In this document: positions 15,463 to 24,684 of the stretch, one piece after another
Numbering within the stretch: position 1 is the stretch's first letter
How the letters are laid out: every line of letters begins with the position of its first letter
Source of the DNA: Pseudomonas taetrolens
Lineage (GTDB): Bacteria > Pseudomonadota > Gammaproteobacteria > Pseudomonadales > Pseudomonadaceae
Assembly (NCBI RefSeq): GCF_900475285.1
Contig: NZ_LS483370.1
Coordinates: forward strand, 1,936,001-2,000,000
Direction: 5' to 3'
DNA length: 64,000 nucleotides
Translations under genes and position numbers: made by a program
Notes under the pieces: generated by a model
Database searches by the model: none
The model's input: the letters and a program-made list of their open reading frames with translations, nothing else
What the model was told of the DNA's origin: nothing

Positions 15463-17880
15463 ATGAACGCTCCGCAATCTTCAATCAATCGAATGGTCGA
15501 GCGTACTGCCGACCTGTTGATCCGCTGGCGCAAGGGGTTGCTGGCGTTGTTCGTGCTGTTGACGCTTGCCCTGGGCTATAGCGCGACGCATACCCAACTG
15601 GACCCGGGGTTCAATAAACAGATCCCGGTGCGCAATGCGTTCATGGTCAATTTCCTCAACTTCAGCCAGTACTTCACCGGCGCCAACCGCTTTCTGGTCA
15701 GCGTGAACTGGAAGGGTGAAGGTGACATCTATAACCGCGAATTCCTCGAAACCCTGAATAAAGTCACCGATGATGTGTTCTTTATCAACGGGGTCAGCCG
15801 CTCCAGTGTGACCTCGCTGTTTACCGCCAACGTGCGTTACATCGAAATCACGGAAGACGGCTTTTTTGGTGATGTGGTCGTACCGCCGCGTTTCACCGGT
15901 TCCACCGATGACCTCGGGCAGGTGCGCAGTAACGTCGCCCGTTCGGGCCAGGTTGGCCGTCTGGTGGCCAATGACCTGAAGTCCTCGATGGTGCGCGCGG
16001 ACCTGCAGGACATGGATCCGCAGACCGGCAAGCCGGTGTCCTATGCCGAAGTAGCCCAGCGCCTTGAAGATATTCGCGCCAAGTACAGCAACGACAATAT
16101 CGAAATCAATATCGTCGGCTTTGCCAAGCTGGTGGGCGATGTGGTGGATGGCCTGAACACGGTGATCGGTTTCTTTGTGATTGCCTTTGTTATCACCGGG
16201 CTGTTGCTGTGGCTGTATTCGCGCTCATGGCGCCTGACAGTGGTGGCCCTGGTGGTCGCGCTGTTGCCCGTGGTCTGGTTGCTGGGCCTGTTGCCGTTAT
16301 TGGGGCTGGGCATCGACCCGATGTCGATTCTGGTGCCGTTCTTGATCTTCTCGATCGGCGTGTCCCATGCGGTGCAGATGACCAACGCCTGGAAACAGGA
16401 CGTGCTGGCCGGCAGCCCGTCGGTCGAGGCTGCGCACAGTGCCTTCTGCAAGATTTTCATTCCCGGCTCGCTGGCCCTGCTGATGAACGCCCTCGGGTTT
16501 GGCGTGATCATGCTGATCGACATTCCTATCGTGCATGAGCTGGGGGTCACGGCCTGCATCGGGGTGATGCTGATGATCATCACCAACAAGCTGATGCTGC
16601 CGATCATCCTGTCGTATTTGAACCTTGAACGCAGCGCCATGGCCAAGGGGCTTCAAGCCCGGGGCAAACACCAACTCTGGTGGAAGCTCTCGGCACTGGC
16701 CGAGCCTAAACCGGCGCTGGCGGTGTTTGCCATCAGCCTGTTGCTGTTGGGGCTGGGCGCTTACAAGGCCCGGGACCTGGCCGTCGGCGATATCGGTGTC
16801 GGGGCGCCGGAGCTGCGTGCCGATTCGCGCTACAACCAGGACAACCAGAAGATCATCAACAGCTATTCCATTGGCCTGGATGTGATGTCGGTGTTTGTGC
16901 AACTGAACGGCATTGAGGAAGGCTGCCTGGCACCCCAGGTGATGCGTGCGGTGGAGTCGTTCGACTTTCAGGTGCGCAGTGTAGAAGGCGTGCAGTCAGT
17001 CCAAAGCGTCGCCGGGATGGGCAAGAACGTGATTGCCGGCAATAACGAGGGCAATCCGCGCTGGTCGGCGATTCCCGGTTCAGAGCGAGGCCTGAGCCAG
17101 GGCGCCCGGGCTTACATGCCTGACGACGGACTGGTCACGGAAGGCTGCCAGCGCATGCAGATCCTGGTGTTCCTCACCGACCATGAAGGCCCGACCGTGG
17201 CCCATGTGGTCAATGAAACCCAGCGCATTATTGCCGGGCTGCAGACGCCTGAGGTGCAGTTTTTGATGGCGGGCGGCAACGTCGGCGTAATGGCGGCCTC
17301 CAACGAAGCGGTCAAGCAAGCCGAGGTGGTGATGCTGGCCGCGCTGTTTGGCTCGGTGGCACTGTTTTGCTGGATGACCTTTGGTTCATTGCGGGCGGTG
17401 CTGTGCATTCTGGTGCCACTGGCGATTGTGGCCATTCTGTGCAACGCCTTGATGGCGACGTTGGGGATCGGTCTGAAGGTCGCGACGTTACCGGTGATGG
17501 CGCTGGGGGTCGGGGTCGGGGTCGATTACGGAATCTATCTGTACGAGCGCATTCAGCATGAAATGGCTGACGGCAAAGATTTGCGCAACGCCTTTTACCT
17601 TGCCATGTGCCAACGGGGTACGGCGGCGGTATTTACCGCGCTGACCATGTCCATCGGGGTCTGTACCTGGGCGTTTGCACCGCTCAAATTCCAGGCGGAC
17701 ATGGGGATCCTGCTGTCGTTCATGTTCCTGGTGAACGTCCTGGGGGCGATTTTCCTGCTGCCGGCGCTGGCTGCCTGGTTCAACCTGGGACGGCCGCTGG
17801 TCAAGTCCCGTGTGCATTGTGCTGCGGCTTCGGCGGGGCATTACCCGCTCAAGCAGAGCGTGGCCGCCAAGGACGCCTGA
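15463..17880 (+). CDS. MMPL/RND-superfamily transporter
   Basis: 805 residues if started at the ATG at 15463, which has AGAGG seven nt upstream; an ATG overlapping the previous stop at 15448 is possible. Layout is classic RND: one N-terminal membrane helix, a large periplasmic loop (about 60-220), five helices with the GVSHAVQMTNAW segment, a second helix near 425 and second loop, then five C-terminal helices with GVGVGVDYGIYLYERI. The Asp in VGVDYG is the usual proton-relay position. It belongs to the two-MMPL-domain exporter group rather than tripartite drug pumps; partner proteins would be the YCF48-like and DUF1302 proteins. Lipid or steroid transport is inferred. Confidence 0.88.
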   Translation: MNAPQSSINRMVERTADLLIRWRKGLLALFVLLTLALGYSATHTQLDPGFNKQIPVRNAFMVNFLNFSQYFTGANRFLVSVNWKGEGDIYNREFLETLNKVTDDVFFINGVSRSSVTSLFTANVRYIEITEDGFFGDVVVPPRFTGSTDDLGQVRSNVARSGQVGRLVANDLKSSMVRADLQDMDPQTGKPVSYAEVAQRLEDIRAKYSNDNIEINIVGFAKLVGDVVDGLNTVIGFFVIAFVITGLLLWLYSRSWRLTVVALVVALLPVVWLLGLLPLLGLGIDPMSILVPFLIFSIGVSHAVQMTNAWKQDVLAGSPSVEAAHSAFCKIFIPGSLALLMNALGFGVIMLIDIPIVHELGVTACIGVMLMIITNKLMLPIILSYLNLERSAMAKGLQARGKHQLWWKLSALAEPKPALAVFAISLLLLGLGAYKARDLAVGDIGVGAPELRADSRYNQDNQKIINSYSIGLDVMSVFVQLNGIEEGCLAPQVMRAVESFDFQVRSVEGVQSVQSVAGMGKNVIAGNNEGNPRWSAIPGSERGLSQGARAYMPDDGLVTEGCQRMQILVFLTDHEGPTVAHVVNETQRIIAGLQTPEVQFLMAGGNVGVMAASNEAVKQAEVVMLAALFGSVALFCWMTFGSLRAVLCILVPLAIVAILCNALMATLGIGLKVATLPVMALGVGVGVDYGIYLYERIQHEMADGKDLRNAFYLAMCQRGTAAVFTALTMSIGVCTWAFAPLKFQADMGILLSFMFLVNVLGAIFLLPALAAWFNLGRPLVKSRVHCAAASAGHYPLKQSVAAKDA

Positions 17881-18055
17881 AACCACTGAAATAGAGGGCT
17901 GGACGGGCTTGTATGGCGATGAACATAAAGCCACACTGAGGTGTTTGCGCGCCATTGTTTCAATCAATGATGCAGGCGCGCAGAGGCAAGCCGCTGGTTA
18001 TAAGAACAATAAAAAGGGCAGGTCTTTGAACCTTGCCCGATGCGAGGAAAAATCC

Positions 18056-19300
18056 GTGGATACAGTGACCTTGAATCACCAAACCCTGGCCAGTCTGGGG
18101 CTCGAATTGGCCGATTACGATCAAATGGTCGGCAGCTTCTATGATGGCGCGCTGGATCCGAAGGTCATGGGGCGCACGTTGTGCTCGGTGCGCGACATGT
18201 TCAAGGCCAATTACGCGACGTTGATCCTGCGGGTACCGGATCAGCCGGACATGTGCCTGATGATTGTTGCCGGGGACATCGAAGGCGAGGGCGAGCTGAC
18301 TTACCAGACCTACCCGCAAACCAATACCCCCTTTGTCGGCCAGGCACTGGATGAGGTGTTCACCGTTGAAGACCTGATGAGCGAGTCGGAATGGGTCAAC
18401 TCGGCGTACTTCAAAGCGTATTGCGCGCAACAGAATGTTTACCATGTGATGGGTGCCGACATCTCGACCCCGGAGGGCGGCAAGCTGCGTTTTCGCTTGA
18501 CCCGACCGAAAAACGCCCCGCAGTTTTCGGCTGGCGAACGGGCGCTGTGCAGCATGTTCCTGCCGCACTTGCGCCGGGCCTTGCACCTGCACAACCTGCT
18601 GGACCGCAGTGAGTCCATGAGCGAGTTGTATGCGCAAGCCATCAGCCGCTTGTCGGTGGCGACGATTGTGCTCGACGAAACCGGCAAGGTGTTGAGCCTC
18701 AATCCGGTCGCCGAAGAAATCCTCAAAAGTGCCGACGGCCTGAAAGTGGTCGGCGGCCGCCTGGAAGCCACTTACCCCAGTGACAACCGCGAACTGCAGC
18801 GCCTGGTCAAACACGCGTTCAGCCAGGAAGTACGCGAAGGCGGGGTGACGGCGGACGCCATGTCCGTGACCCGGCCTTCAGGGCAGGTCAGTCTGGGCCT
18901 GGTGGTTGAAGCGATTCCTTCACTGGAATGGGCCGAAGGCAAGAGCAAGCCGGCGGCGGTGATCTACATTCGCGACTCGGTGGGCAAGTCTCTGGCCAGT
19001 GAGGTGGTGACCAAACAGTTGTTCAACCTGACCAAGGCTGAAACCGCGCTGGCGATGGAGCTGGCTAACGGTTTGTCATTGGAAGAGGCGGCCGAGAACC
19101 TGAATATCCGGCGCAACACGGCCAGGGCACACCTGCGTTCGATCTTCTCCAAGACCGGGGTGCGCCGCCAGACCGAGCTGGTGAGGATTCTGTTGAACAG
19201 CGTGGTCGCGTTGGGAAAGCCCAAGAGCGCCTTGCGAGCGGCTGATGCCGTGATCGTGCCGGCACCACAGCTGGCGCGGCCGATTCGCCAGAGCGCTTGA
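18056..19300 (+). CDS. LuxR-family transcriptional regulator of the cluster
   Basis: The frame is open upstream, but GTG at 18056 after GAGG gives a product starting MDTVTLNHQTLASLG and avoids overlap with the MMPL gene; 414 residues. The N-terminal half has no family I can name; the middle (about 200-300: ATIVLDETGKVLSLNPVAE) resembles a PAS-like sensor, and the C-terminal 65 residues are a LuxR helix-turn-helix (LTKAETALAMELANGLSLEE, then NTARAHLRSIFSKTGVRRQ). There is no receiver domain, so it probably binds a small ligand. Its place inside the island makes it the likely activator of steroid genes. Confidence 0.85.
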   Translation: MDTVTLNHQTLASLGLELADYDQMVGSFYDGALDPKVMGRTLCSVRDMFKANYATLILRVPDQPDMCLMIVAGDIEGEGELTYQTYPQTNTPFVGQALDEVFTVEDLMSESEWVNSAYFKAYCAQQNVYHVMGADISTPEGGKLRFRLTRPKNAPQFSAGERALCSMFLPHLRRALHLHNLLDRSESMSELYAQAISRLSVATIVLDETGKVLSLNPVAEEILKSADGLKVVGGRLEATYPSDNRELQRLVKHAFSQEVREGGVTADAMSVTRPSGQVSLGLVVEAIPSLEWAEGKSKPAAVIYIRDSVGKSLASEVVTKQLFNLTKAETALAMELANGLSLEEAAENLNIRRNTARAHLRSIFSKTGVRRQTELVRILLNSVVALGKPKSALRAADAVIVPAPQLARPIRQSA

Positions 19301-19401
19301 GGGCACGCGGGATCTTGCTTGCAATGACAGCGGCGGTTGCCGCTGCTGTCCATTGATCGTCAACCAGGCGCCGGTCGCCTGCATCTTCAAAGGAAAATCA
19401 T

Positions 19402-20169
19402 ATGCCAGTTACAGCTGTCAGCGGTTCCGCTTCCGGAATCGGCGCCGCCGTGTGTGCGGTATTACGTGCTGCGGGTCACCGCATCATCGGGATTGACCGG
19501 GCGAATGCCGAGGTGATCGCCGACCTGTCCAGCGCAGAAGGCCGTCAGGCTGCAGTGGCGCAGGTGCTCGAGCAGTCGGGCGGTGTGCTGGACGGGTTGG
19601 TGTGCTGTGCGGGGCTGGGGGTAACAGCTCCCTCCAGCAGCCTATTGCTGGCGGTGAACTATTTCGGCGTCAGCCAATTACTGGACGGTCTGGTCGATGC
19701 TCTGGCCAAGGGCGAAAACCCGGCCGCGCTGGTGATCGGTTCGGTCGCGGCCACGCAGCCGGGTGCCGATCAACAACCGATGGTTGAAGCCTTGCTGGCG
19801 GGGGACGAAGCCAGGTCACTGACGCTGGCCAACGACTTGGGGCAACCCCATGTGGCTTATGCCTGTTCCAAATACGCCGTGACCTGTGAGGCACGACGCA
19901 AGTCGGTGCCTTGGGCAGCCCAGGGCATTCGTCTGAACGTGGTGGCGCCGGGTGCAGTGGAAACCCCCTTGCATCAGGCGGCCAAGGACGATGCGCGTTA
20001 CGGCAAATCGGTCAGTGAGTTTGTCGCACCTTTGGGACGCGCCGGACATCCCGAAGAGATCGCCCAAGTGGTGGCGTTCCTGCAATCAAGCCAGGCCAGC
20101 TTCGTGACGGGCAGCGTGATCTTTGTCGATGGCGGAATGGACGCCATGGTGCGCGCTCAGCGCTTTTGA
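19402..20169 (+). CDS. SDR similar to 3-alpha-hydroxysteroid dehydrogenase
   Basis: A 255-residue SDR. The short cofactor loop SGSASGIGAAVCAVL, a truncated first region (direct IDRANAEVIADLSS), CCAGLGV in place of NNAG, catalytic YACSKYAVTCEARRK and C-terminal VTGSVIFVDGGMDA are the features of the Comamonas HsdA / 3-alpha-HSD carbonyl reductase group, which interconverts 3-hydroxy and 3-keto steroids. That role is a good fit for an initial step of bile-acid or androgen breakdown. An AAAGGAAAA ribosome site precedes the ATG; a CAGCGGC/GCCGCTG hairpin lies in the 101-bp gap before it. Confidence 0.78.
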   Translation: MPVTAVSGSASGIGAAVCAVLRAAGHRIIGIDRANAEVIADLSSAEGRQAAVAQVLEQSGGVLDGLVCCAGLGVTAPSSSLLLAVNYFGVSQLLDGLVDALAKGENPAALVIGSVAATQPGADQQPMVEALLAGDEARSLTLANDLGQPHVAYACSKYAVTCEARRKSVPWAAQGIRLNVVAPGAVETPLHQAAKDDARYGKSVSEFVAPLGRAGHPEEIAQVVAFLQSSQASFVTGSVIFVDGGMDAMVRAQRF

Positions 20170-20202
20170 TCTGTGCGGGTAGTTAACCCCTGAGGAAAAC
20201 CC

Positions 20203-21036
20203 ATGAATAAAGTGGCATTTATTACCGGCGCCAGCCGTGGCATTGGCCGTGAAACCGCGCTGGCATTTGCCCGCGCCGGTTTTGATCTGGCCATCAGCGC
20301 CCGCAGCCTGGAAGAAGGCGAAAGCCATACCCACGGTTTGCGTAACCCGGATGGCACTGCACTACCGGGCAGTTTGAACGCGACGGCAGCCGCCATTCGC
20401 GAGCTGGGGCGCAAGGCGCTTGTCGTGCGCATGGACCTGCTCGACAGCGCCTCGGTACACGCCGCCAGTGAGGCAGTCTTCGCTGAATATGGCCGGGTCG
20501 ATGTGCTGGTCAATAACGCGATTTACCAGGGCAGTGATCTCAACGCACCGTTCATGGACTTGCAGCCCGAAACCCTTGAACGGGTCTTCCAAGGCTATGT
20601 GATGACGCCTTTCCTGCTGACCCGCGCCGTGGTTAGCCACATGCTGGAGCAGGGCGGCGGTGTGGTGATCAATGTCACGTCCGGCGCCGGAGAAACCGAT
20701 CCGCCTGTCGCGGCCGGGAAGGGCGGCTGGGGCTACGCCTACGGGGCGGGCAAGGCTGCCGTGTCGCGGTTGTCCGGGATCCTGTCGGTGGAGTTCGGCG
20801 ATCGCGGCATCCGTGCCTACACCCTCAACCCGGGGGTGGTGACCACCGATGCCTTGCGCGCCACGATTGGCGACAAAGGGGTGATTGCCTTGCGTGCCGG
20901 CTCTGCTCCGCCCGACGTGCCGGCGGCGGTGATGCTCTGGCTGGCCACCCATGAGGCAGCGGTCGATCACCAGTGCAAGACCCTGCACTGCCAGCCTTTT
21001 GCCCGTGAGCACGGGATTGTGGCCGATTGGCGCTGA
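20203..21036 (+). CDS. Short-chain dehydrogenase
   Basis: 277 residues, ATG after GAGGAAAA. The loop TGASRGIGRETALAFARAG, VLVNNAIYQGSDLN (NNAI rather than NNAG), the Ser in NVTSGAGE and YGAGKAAVSRLSG give a complete SDR. The C-terminus ends in a His/Cys-rich tail (DHQCKTLHCQPFAREHG) I cannot assign. It lies between the 3-alpha-HSD-like gene and the KshA-like gene and may oxidise or reduce a ring hydroxyl (for example position 7 or 12 of bile acids); that is a guess from context. Confidence 0.72.
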   Translation: MNKVAFITGASRGIGRETALAFARAGFDLAISARSLEEGESHTHGLRNPDGTALPGSLNATAAAIRELGRKALVVRMDLLDSASVHAASEAVFAEYGRVDVLVNNAIYQGSDLNAPFMDLQPETLERVFQGYVMTPFLLTRAVVSHMLEQGGGVVINVTSGAGETDPPVAAGKGGWGYAYGAGKAAVSRLSGILSVEFGDRGIRAYTLNPGVVTTDALRATIGDKGVIALRAGSAPPDVPAAVMLWLATHEAAVDHQCKTLHCQPFAREHGIVADWR

Positions 21037-21124
21037 ATGTCGCTGATTCACCGCAGCCGCAGCCGGCTCTGAGGTCACGGCCTGAGTGGCAGCGCCTGCG
21101 GGGAGGGTCCGCACAGAGGGGCGT

Positions 21125-21143
21125 CTAGTCCAAGTGAACGATG
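21125..21143. promoter_or_regulatory. CTAG-containing motif (copy C)
   Basis: CTAGTCCAAGTGAACGATG lies 71 bp before the KshA-like start. It shares CTAGTCC with copy A and the GAACGATG/GGACGATG end with copy B. The distance to the start codon suits an activator site. Confidence 0.38.
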
Positions 21144-21213
21144 AGGCCTCCGGGTACCTCGGTGAAGATCAACCGGGTTCATGCCCTGGCCCTTAACCTG
21201 AGGAATAATAAAA

Positions 21214-22251
21214 ATGACTAAACTCGCAGAAATCCACGTCGAGAATGCGTTATCGCCACGTTTTGGTCGTGGTTGGCATTGCTTGGGTGAAGCGGATGAG
21301 TTTCGTGATGGCAAACTGCACACCCTGAATGTGTTTGGCACACGATTGCTGGCTTATGCCACCTCGAAAGGTGATATCAGCGTCATGGATGCCCACTGTC
21401 CGCACATGGGCGCCGACCTGTCCCAGGGCACGCTTGAAAACGATCGCGTCGTTTGCGCCTTCCACCATTGGCAATTCGATGCCAGTGGCAAGTGCGTGGA
21501 AATCCCTTATTGCAAACGCATTCCGCCCAAGGCCAAAACCCGTACCTGGCAGACCTGTGAAGTCAACCAGCTGCTGTTTGTCTGGAACAACCCTGAGGGC
21601 AAGCCCCCTGCCGAAGGTGTGGTGATCCCGCATTTGCCGGAAATGGACAGCGATGAATGGCTGCACTCCTGGCACATGGACAAGCTGATCATCAACACCA
21701 ACCCGCGCGAGCTGGTCGACAACCTGGTGGATGCCCAGCATTTCGGCCCGGTCCACGGCACGCCAACCAAATACTTCCACAACGTTTTCGAAGGACACAT
21801 TGCCCAGCAGATTTTCCACGGTGATTCCGAGCGCCTGGGCGGAGATCTGGTGGCCGAGTCGGCCTACTATGGCCCGGCTACACACCTGACCCGCATGAGC
21901 GCCGTGTTTGATGGCCAGGAAATCAAGTCCATCCTGCTGAACTGCCATGTGCCTATCGGTCCCAACAGTTTTGAACTGCGCTTTGGTTGCATGGTGAAGA
22001 AGGTTCCGGGCTGGAGCGAGGCCCAGAACGAAGCACTGGCGCTGGATTACGTGCAGCGCAACCGCGAGTCGTTCTACCAGGACGTCGATATCTGGACCCA
22101 CAAGATCCGGGTCAACAACCCGGTATTGGCGGAGGGCGACGGCCCGGTGTATCAGCTGCGCGAGTGGTATCAGCAGTTTTTCACGGATGAGACCAGCGTG
22201 CCGGCGAGCATGGCCGAACGCCGCGAAATCACCACGGTCGATCATCGCTGA
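21214..22251 (+). CDS. KshA-like Rieske oxygenase (3-ketosteroid 9-alpha-hydroxylase)
   Basis: 345 residues. The Rieske cluster ligands are C62 and H64 (HCPHMGADLSQG) and C81 and H84 (CAFHHWQFD). The mononuclear iron motif is N170, D173, H176, H181 in DNLVDAQHFGPVHGT, the arrangement and spacing seen in KshA rather than in ring-hydroxylating dioxygenase alpha subunits. KshA adds the 9-alpha hydroxyl that, with 1,2-desaturation by KstD, opens ring B. It needs a reductase (KshB), and none is encoded in the window. Start ATG follows GAGGAATAATAAAA. The gene has its own upstream region with motif copy C. Confidence 0.82.
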   Translation: MTKLAEIHVENALSPRFGRGWHCLGEADEFRDGKLHTLNVFGTRLLAYATSKGDISVMDAHCPHMGADLSQGTLENDRVVCAFHHWQFDASGKCVEIPYCKRIPPKAKTRTWQTCEVNQLLFVWNNPEGKPPAEGVVIPHLPEMDSDEWLHSWHMDKLIINTNPRELVDNLVDAQHFGPVHGTPTKYFHNVFEGHIAQQIFHGDSERLGGDLVAESAYYGPATHLTRMSAVFDGQEIKSILLNCHVPIGPNSFELRFGCMVKKVPGWSEAQNEALALDYVQRNRESFYQDVDIWTHKIRVNNPVLAEGDGPVYQLREWYQQFFTDETSVPASMAERREITTVDHR

Positions 22252-22285
22252 ACGATGATTTGAGCCAAGGGGAAGGGCAGTGCCA

Positions 22286-23476
22286 ATGACGGTGAATCAA
22301 CGCAACGTGCTGATATGGATGCTGGCGGCGAGCCTGGCATCGACCATTGGCGGCTTGCCCTTCAATACGCTGCCCATCCTGCTGGGTTCATTGGCAGACA
22401 GTTTTGGCTTTGAGCCGACACACATCGGTTTACTCGGTTCGGTGTGCTTTACCGGCTATCTGGTGGGAACACTGGTAGCCGTGGGCTTTATCGACCGTTG
22501 CAACTGGCGCGCACTGACGTTTACCTGTGCCGCGGGCTCGGCTTTGGCCTTGCTGGCATCTGCGCGATTGCCTGCAGCCGCGCAGTTGCCGTTGTGGGCC
22601 TTGATTGGTTTTTTTGCTGCAATGATGACGTGTCTGGGCCTGCGGATCATGGCGCAAATGCCCAACAAAGAGCGGGCATTCGGCATGCGCCAGGGGATTG
22701 AGCTCGGGTTGGTGGCGCTGGTGCTGTTTGTTTTGCCTTCGATGGTGATTGCCCATTTTCAGTACGCCGGTGGCGCGCTGGTGCTGGCGGCAATGATTTT
22801 GTTACTGAGCCTGAGTGCTTTTGCATTGCCTCGGCGCAGCGAGTTTTCGGAAAAGGTTGATCTGGCGAAAGACAGTTCCCTTCAAGGCCGTTTTCGCTTC
22901 CCGGTGCCCGCGTATTGGGCACTGGGGTTTTTCTTTGTGTTTGGCGCCGGACAGATAGGCCTGTGGGCGTTTCTTGAGCGTCTGGGGCACGGGCTGGCTG
23001 TTGAGCCTGCACAAATGGGCATCGTATTTGCGGTGCTCAAATTGCTGGGTGGCGCAGCAGCGCTTGCACTGGCCCTGATCGGTGACCGACTGGGTCCTCG
23101 CTGGCCCCATGTGCTGGTGCTGGGGGTGATCAGTACCGGCCTGTTGTTATTGGCCAAGGCGCAGGGTTTTGCCTTGTACGCACTGGGCGCCTGGATTTGG
23201 GAGGTAGGTTTCTGCTGGGGCTGCATCTACCAGACTTCTGCCGTAGCCCGGCTTGATCCGAGTGGACGCGCAATCATGTTTATTCCTGCTGCCTTTGCCC
23301 TGAGTTCTATGGTCGGCCCTGCGCTCGCCGGACAACTGGTGGCAGGCGGCTTTGCCGGTCTACTGTGGCTGGCTTTGGCCACAGCGGTGGTGCCGGTGGT
23401 AGCGTTTGCCGGGCTGCTGGCCCGTCGGTTGGCGTTGCGCCCGGTGCTGTTGAGCACCGCCGATTCAGCCGCATGA
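22286..23476 (+). CDS. MFS transporter
   Basis: About 396 residues and 12 predicted membrane helices, with the A-motif-like loop GFIDRCNWRALTF after helix 2 and a charged central loop (PRRSEFSEKVDLAKDSS) between the two six-helix halves. The ATG at 22286 or the GTG at 22280 could start it; GGGGAAGGG lies just upstream. Placed 34 bp after the KshA-like oxygenase, it may take up steroid or a degradation product. Substrate unknown. Confidence 0.82.
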   Translation: MTVNQRNVLIWMLAASLASTIGGLPFNTLPILLGSLADSFGFEPTHIGLLGSVCFTGYLVGTLVAVGFIDRCNWRALTFTCAAGSALALLASARLPAAAQLPLWALIGFFAAMMTCLGLRIMAQMPNKERAFGMRQGIELGLVALVLFVLPSMVIAHFQYAGGALVLAAMILLLSLSAFALPRRSEFSEKVDLAKDSSLQGRFRFPVPAYWALGFFFVFGAGQIGLWAFLERLGHGLAVEPAQMGIVFAVLKLLGGAAALALALIGDRLGPRWPHVLVLGVISTGLLLLAKAQGFALYALGAWIWEVGFCWGCIYQTSAVARLDPSGRAIMFIPAAFALSSMVGPALAGQLVAGGFAGLLWLALATAVVPVVAFAGLLARRLALRPVLLSTADSAA

Positions 23477-23556
23477 GATCAAACCCTGCTGGCTTTTTGA
23501 TCCACGCTGCTTAAGATGGCCGACATATAAAAACCATCGGGCTTGGATCTGGGCCA

Positions 23557-24570
23557 ATGTTGAACAAAGACACGATCTCTATCCACCTGGTGCGCGAAGC
23601 GCTGTTGCAGAGCTGTGCGCCGGGCCACGCCATGCAGGACGTCCTGAACAAGGTCGGCATCGCCCCCGGGTTGCTGAGCGAAGTGGATGCGCGAGTGCCG
23701 GCCACGGTCTATGCGCGGTTGTGGCGGCTGCTGGCGCAGCGTCTGGATGATGAGTTTTTTGGGATGGATCCGCGCAAGCTCAGATCAGGCAGCCTGGCGT
23801 TCATGTGCCGTGCCGCAATGGCCCAGCCCACCCTGGCACAGGGGCTGGAGCTGGCGCTGGAATTTCTGTCGCTGATGCTGGAGCGCCTGCCGGCACGTCT
23901 GGTGCGTCAGCAAAGCCTGGCGGAAATTGTCCTGCTGGAACCCGAAGGTGAATCGAACCGGGGGTTCGCTTACTTCACCTATTGGATGATTGTGCACGGT
24001 GTAGCATGCTGGCTGGCCGGCCGGCGGATTCCGATTCTGGCGATTGAGTTGCGCTGTACCGCGCCCGACTACTGCGAAGACTACGCAGTGATGTTTTCGG
24101 AGAACCTGCGCTTTGATCGCCCGCGGACGCGGATGATTTTTGCTGCGGATTGTCTGGATCTGCCGATCAAGCGCAGCCCTCAGGAGCTGCAACGGTTTTT
24201 GGCCCAGGCACCGGCCAATATTCTGGTTAAATACCGCGATCCGCAAAGCCTGGCGAGTCAGATCAAGCACTCATTGCGCCAATTGCCTGCCGCTCAATGG
24301 CCAGAAACACAAGGCCTGGCCCAAGGGCTGTGCATGTCCGCCTCGACCTTGCGCCGTCGTCTGGCCGAAGAAGGACAGACCTACCAGGGACTCAAGGATG
24401 GCGTACGCAAGGAGTTGGCGATTGGCTGGCTGGCCGAACCCGACCTGAGCTTCGCCGACATCGCCTTGAACCTGGGTTTTGCCGACACCAGCTCCTTCTA
24501 CAAAGCCTTTCGCAAATGGTCCGGTACCAACCCGGGGCATTACCGCAGCTTGATCGTGGGCGGTGGGTGA
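23557..24570 (+). CDS. AraC-family transcriptional regulator
   Basis: 337 residues in the layout of OruR/ArgR-like AraC proteins: an N-terminal ligand-binding domain (VREALLQSCAPGHAMQDVLN onwards, AraC_N arabinose-binding-like class) and a C-terminal double helix-turn-helix with GLCMSASTLRRRLAEEGQTY and then ALNLGFADTSSFYKAFRKWSG. It ends the catabolic island, 80 bp after the MFS gene and just before a REP element. It probably controls its neighbours, perhaps the MFS/KshA-like unit; its target sites are not visible. Confidence 0.85.
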   Translation: MLNKDTISIHLVREALLQSCAPGHAMQDVLNKVGIAPGLLSEVDARVPATVYARLWRLLAQRLDDEFFGMDPRKLRSGSLAFMCRAAMAQPTLAQGLELALEFLSLMLERLPARLVRQQSLAEIVLLEPEGESNRGFAYFTYWMIVHGVACWLAGRRIPILAIELRCTAPDYCEDYAVMFSENLRFDRPRTRMIFAADCLDLPIKRSPQELQRFLAQAPANILVKYRDPQSLASQIKHSLRQLPAAQWPETQGLAQGLCMSASTLRRRLAEEGQTYQGLKDGVRKELAIGWLAEPDLSFADIALNLGFADTSSFYKAFRKWSGTNPGHYRSLIVGGG

Positions 24571-24587
24571 GCGGTTTAACAAGCTCT

Positions 24588-24675
24588 GTAGCTGCTGCCG
24601 AAGGCTGCGATGGGGGCGCAGTAGCCTTGTTTTGAAGGTCCTTCGGCCCTTTTCGCAGCCTGCGGCAGCGGCTAC
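24588..24675. repeat. Paired REP element (REPIN/BIME type)
   Basis: GTAGCTGCTGCCGAAGGCTG at the left end is mirrored by CAGCCTGCGGCAGCGGCTAC at the right, enclosing a shorter GAAGG/CCTTC stem. This is the inverted pair of GTAGCnGCTGCCGAAGGCTGC units found in Pseudomonas genomes, in the usual place between convergent genes. Confidence 0.8.
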
Positions 24676-24684
24676 AAGCCGTGA

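Noticed and set aside
17810..18055. N-terminal extension of the LuxR regulator
   Set aside because: The frame is open upstream but overlaps the MMPL gene; the GTG at 18056 with GAGG gives a sensible start.
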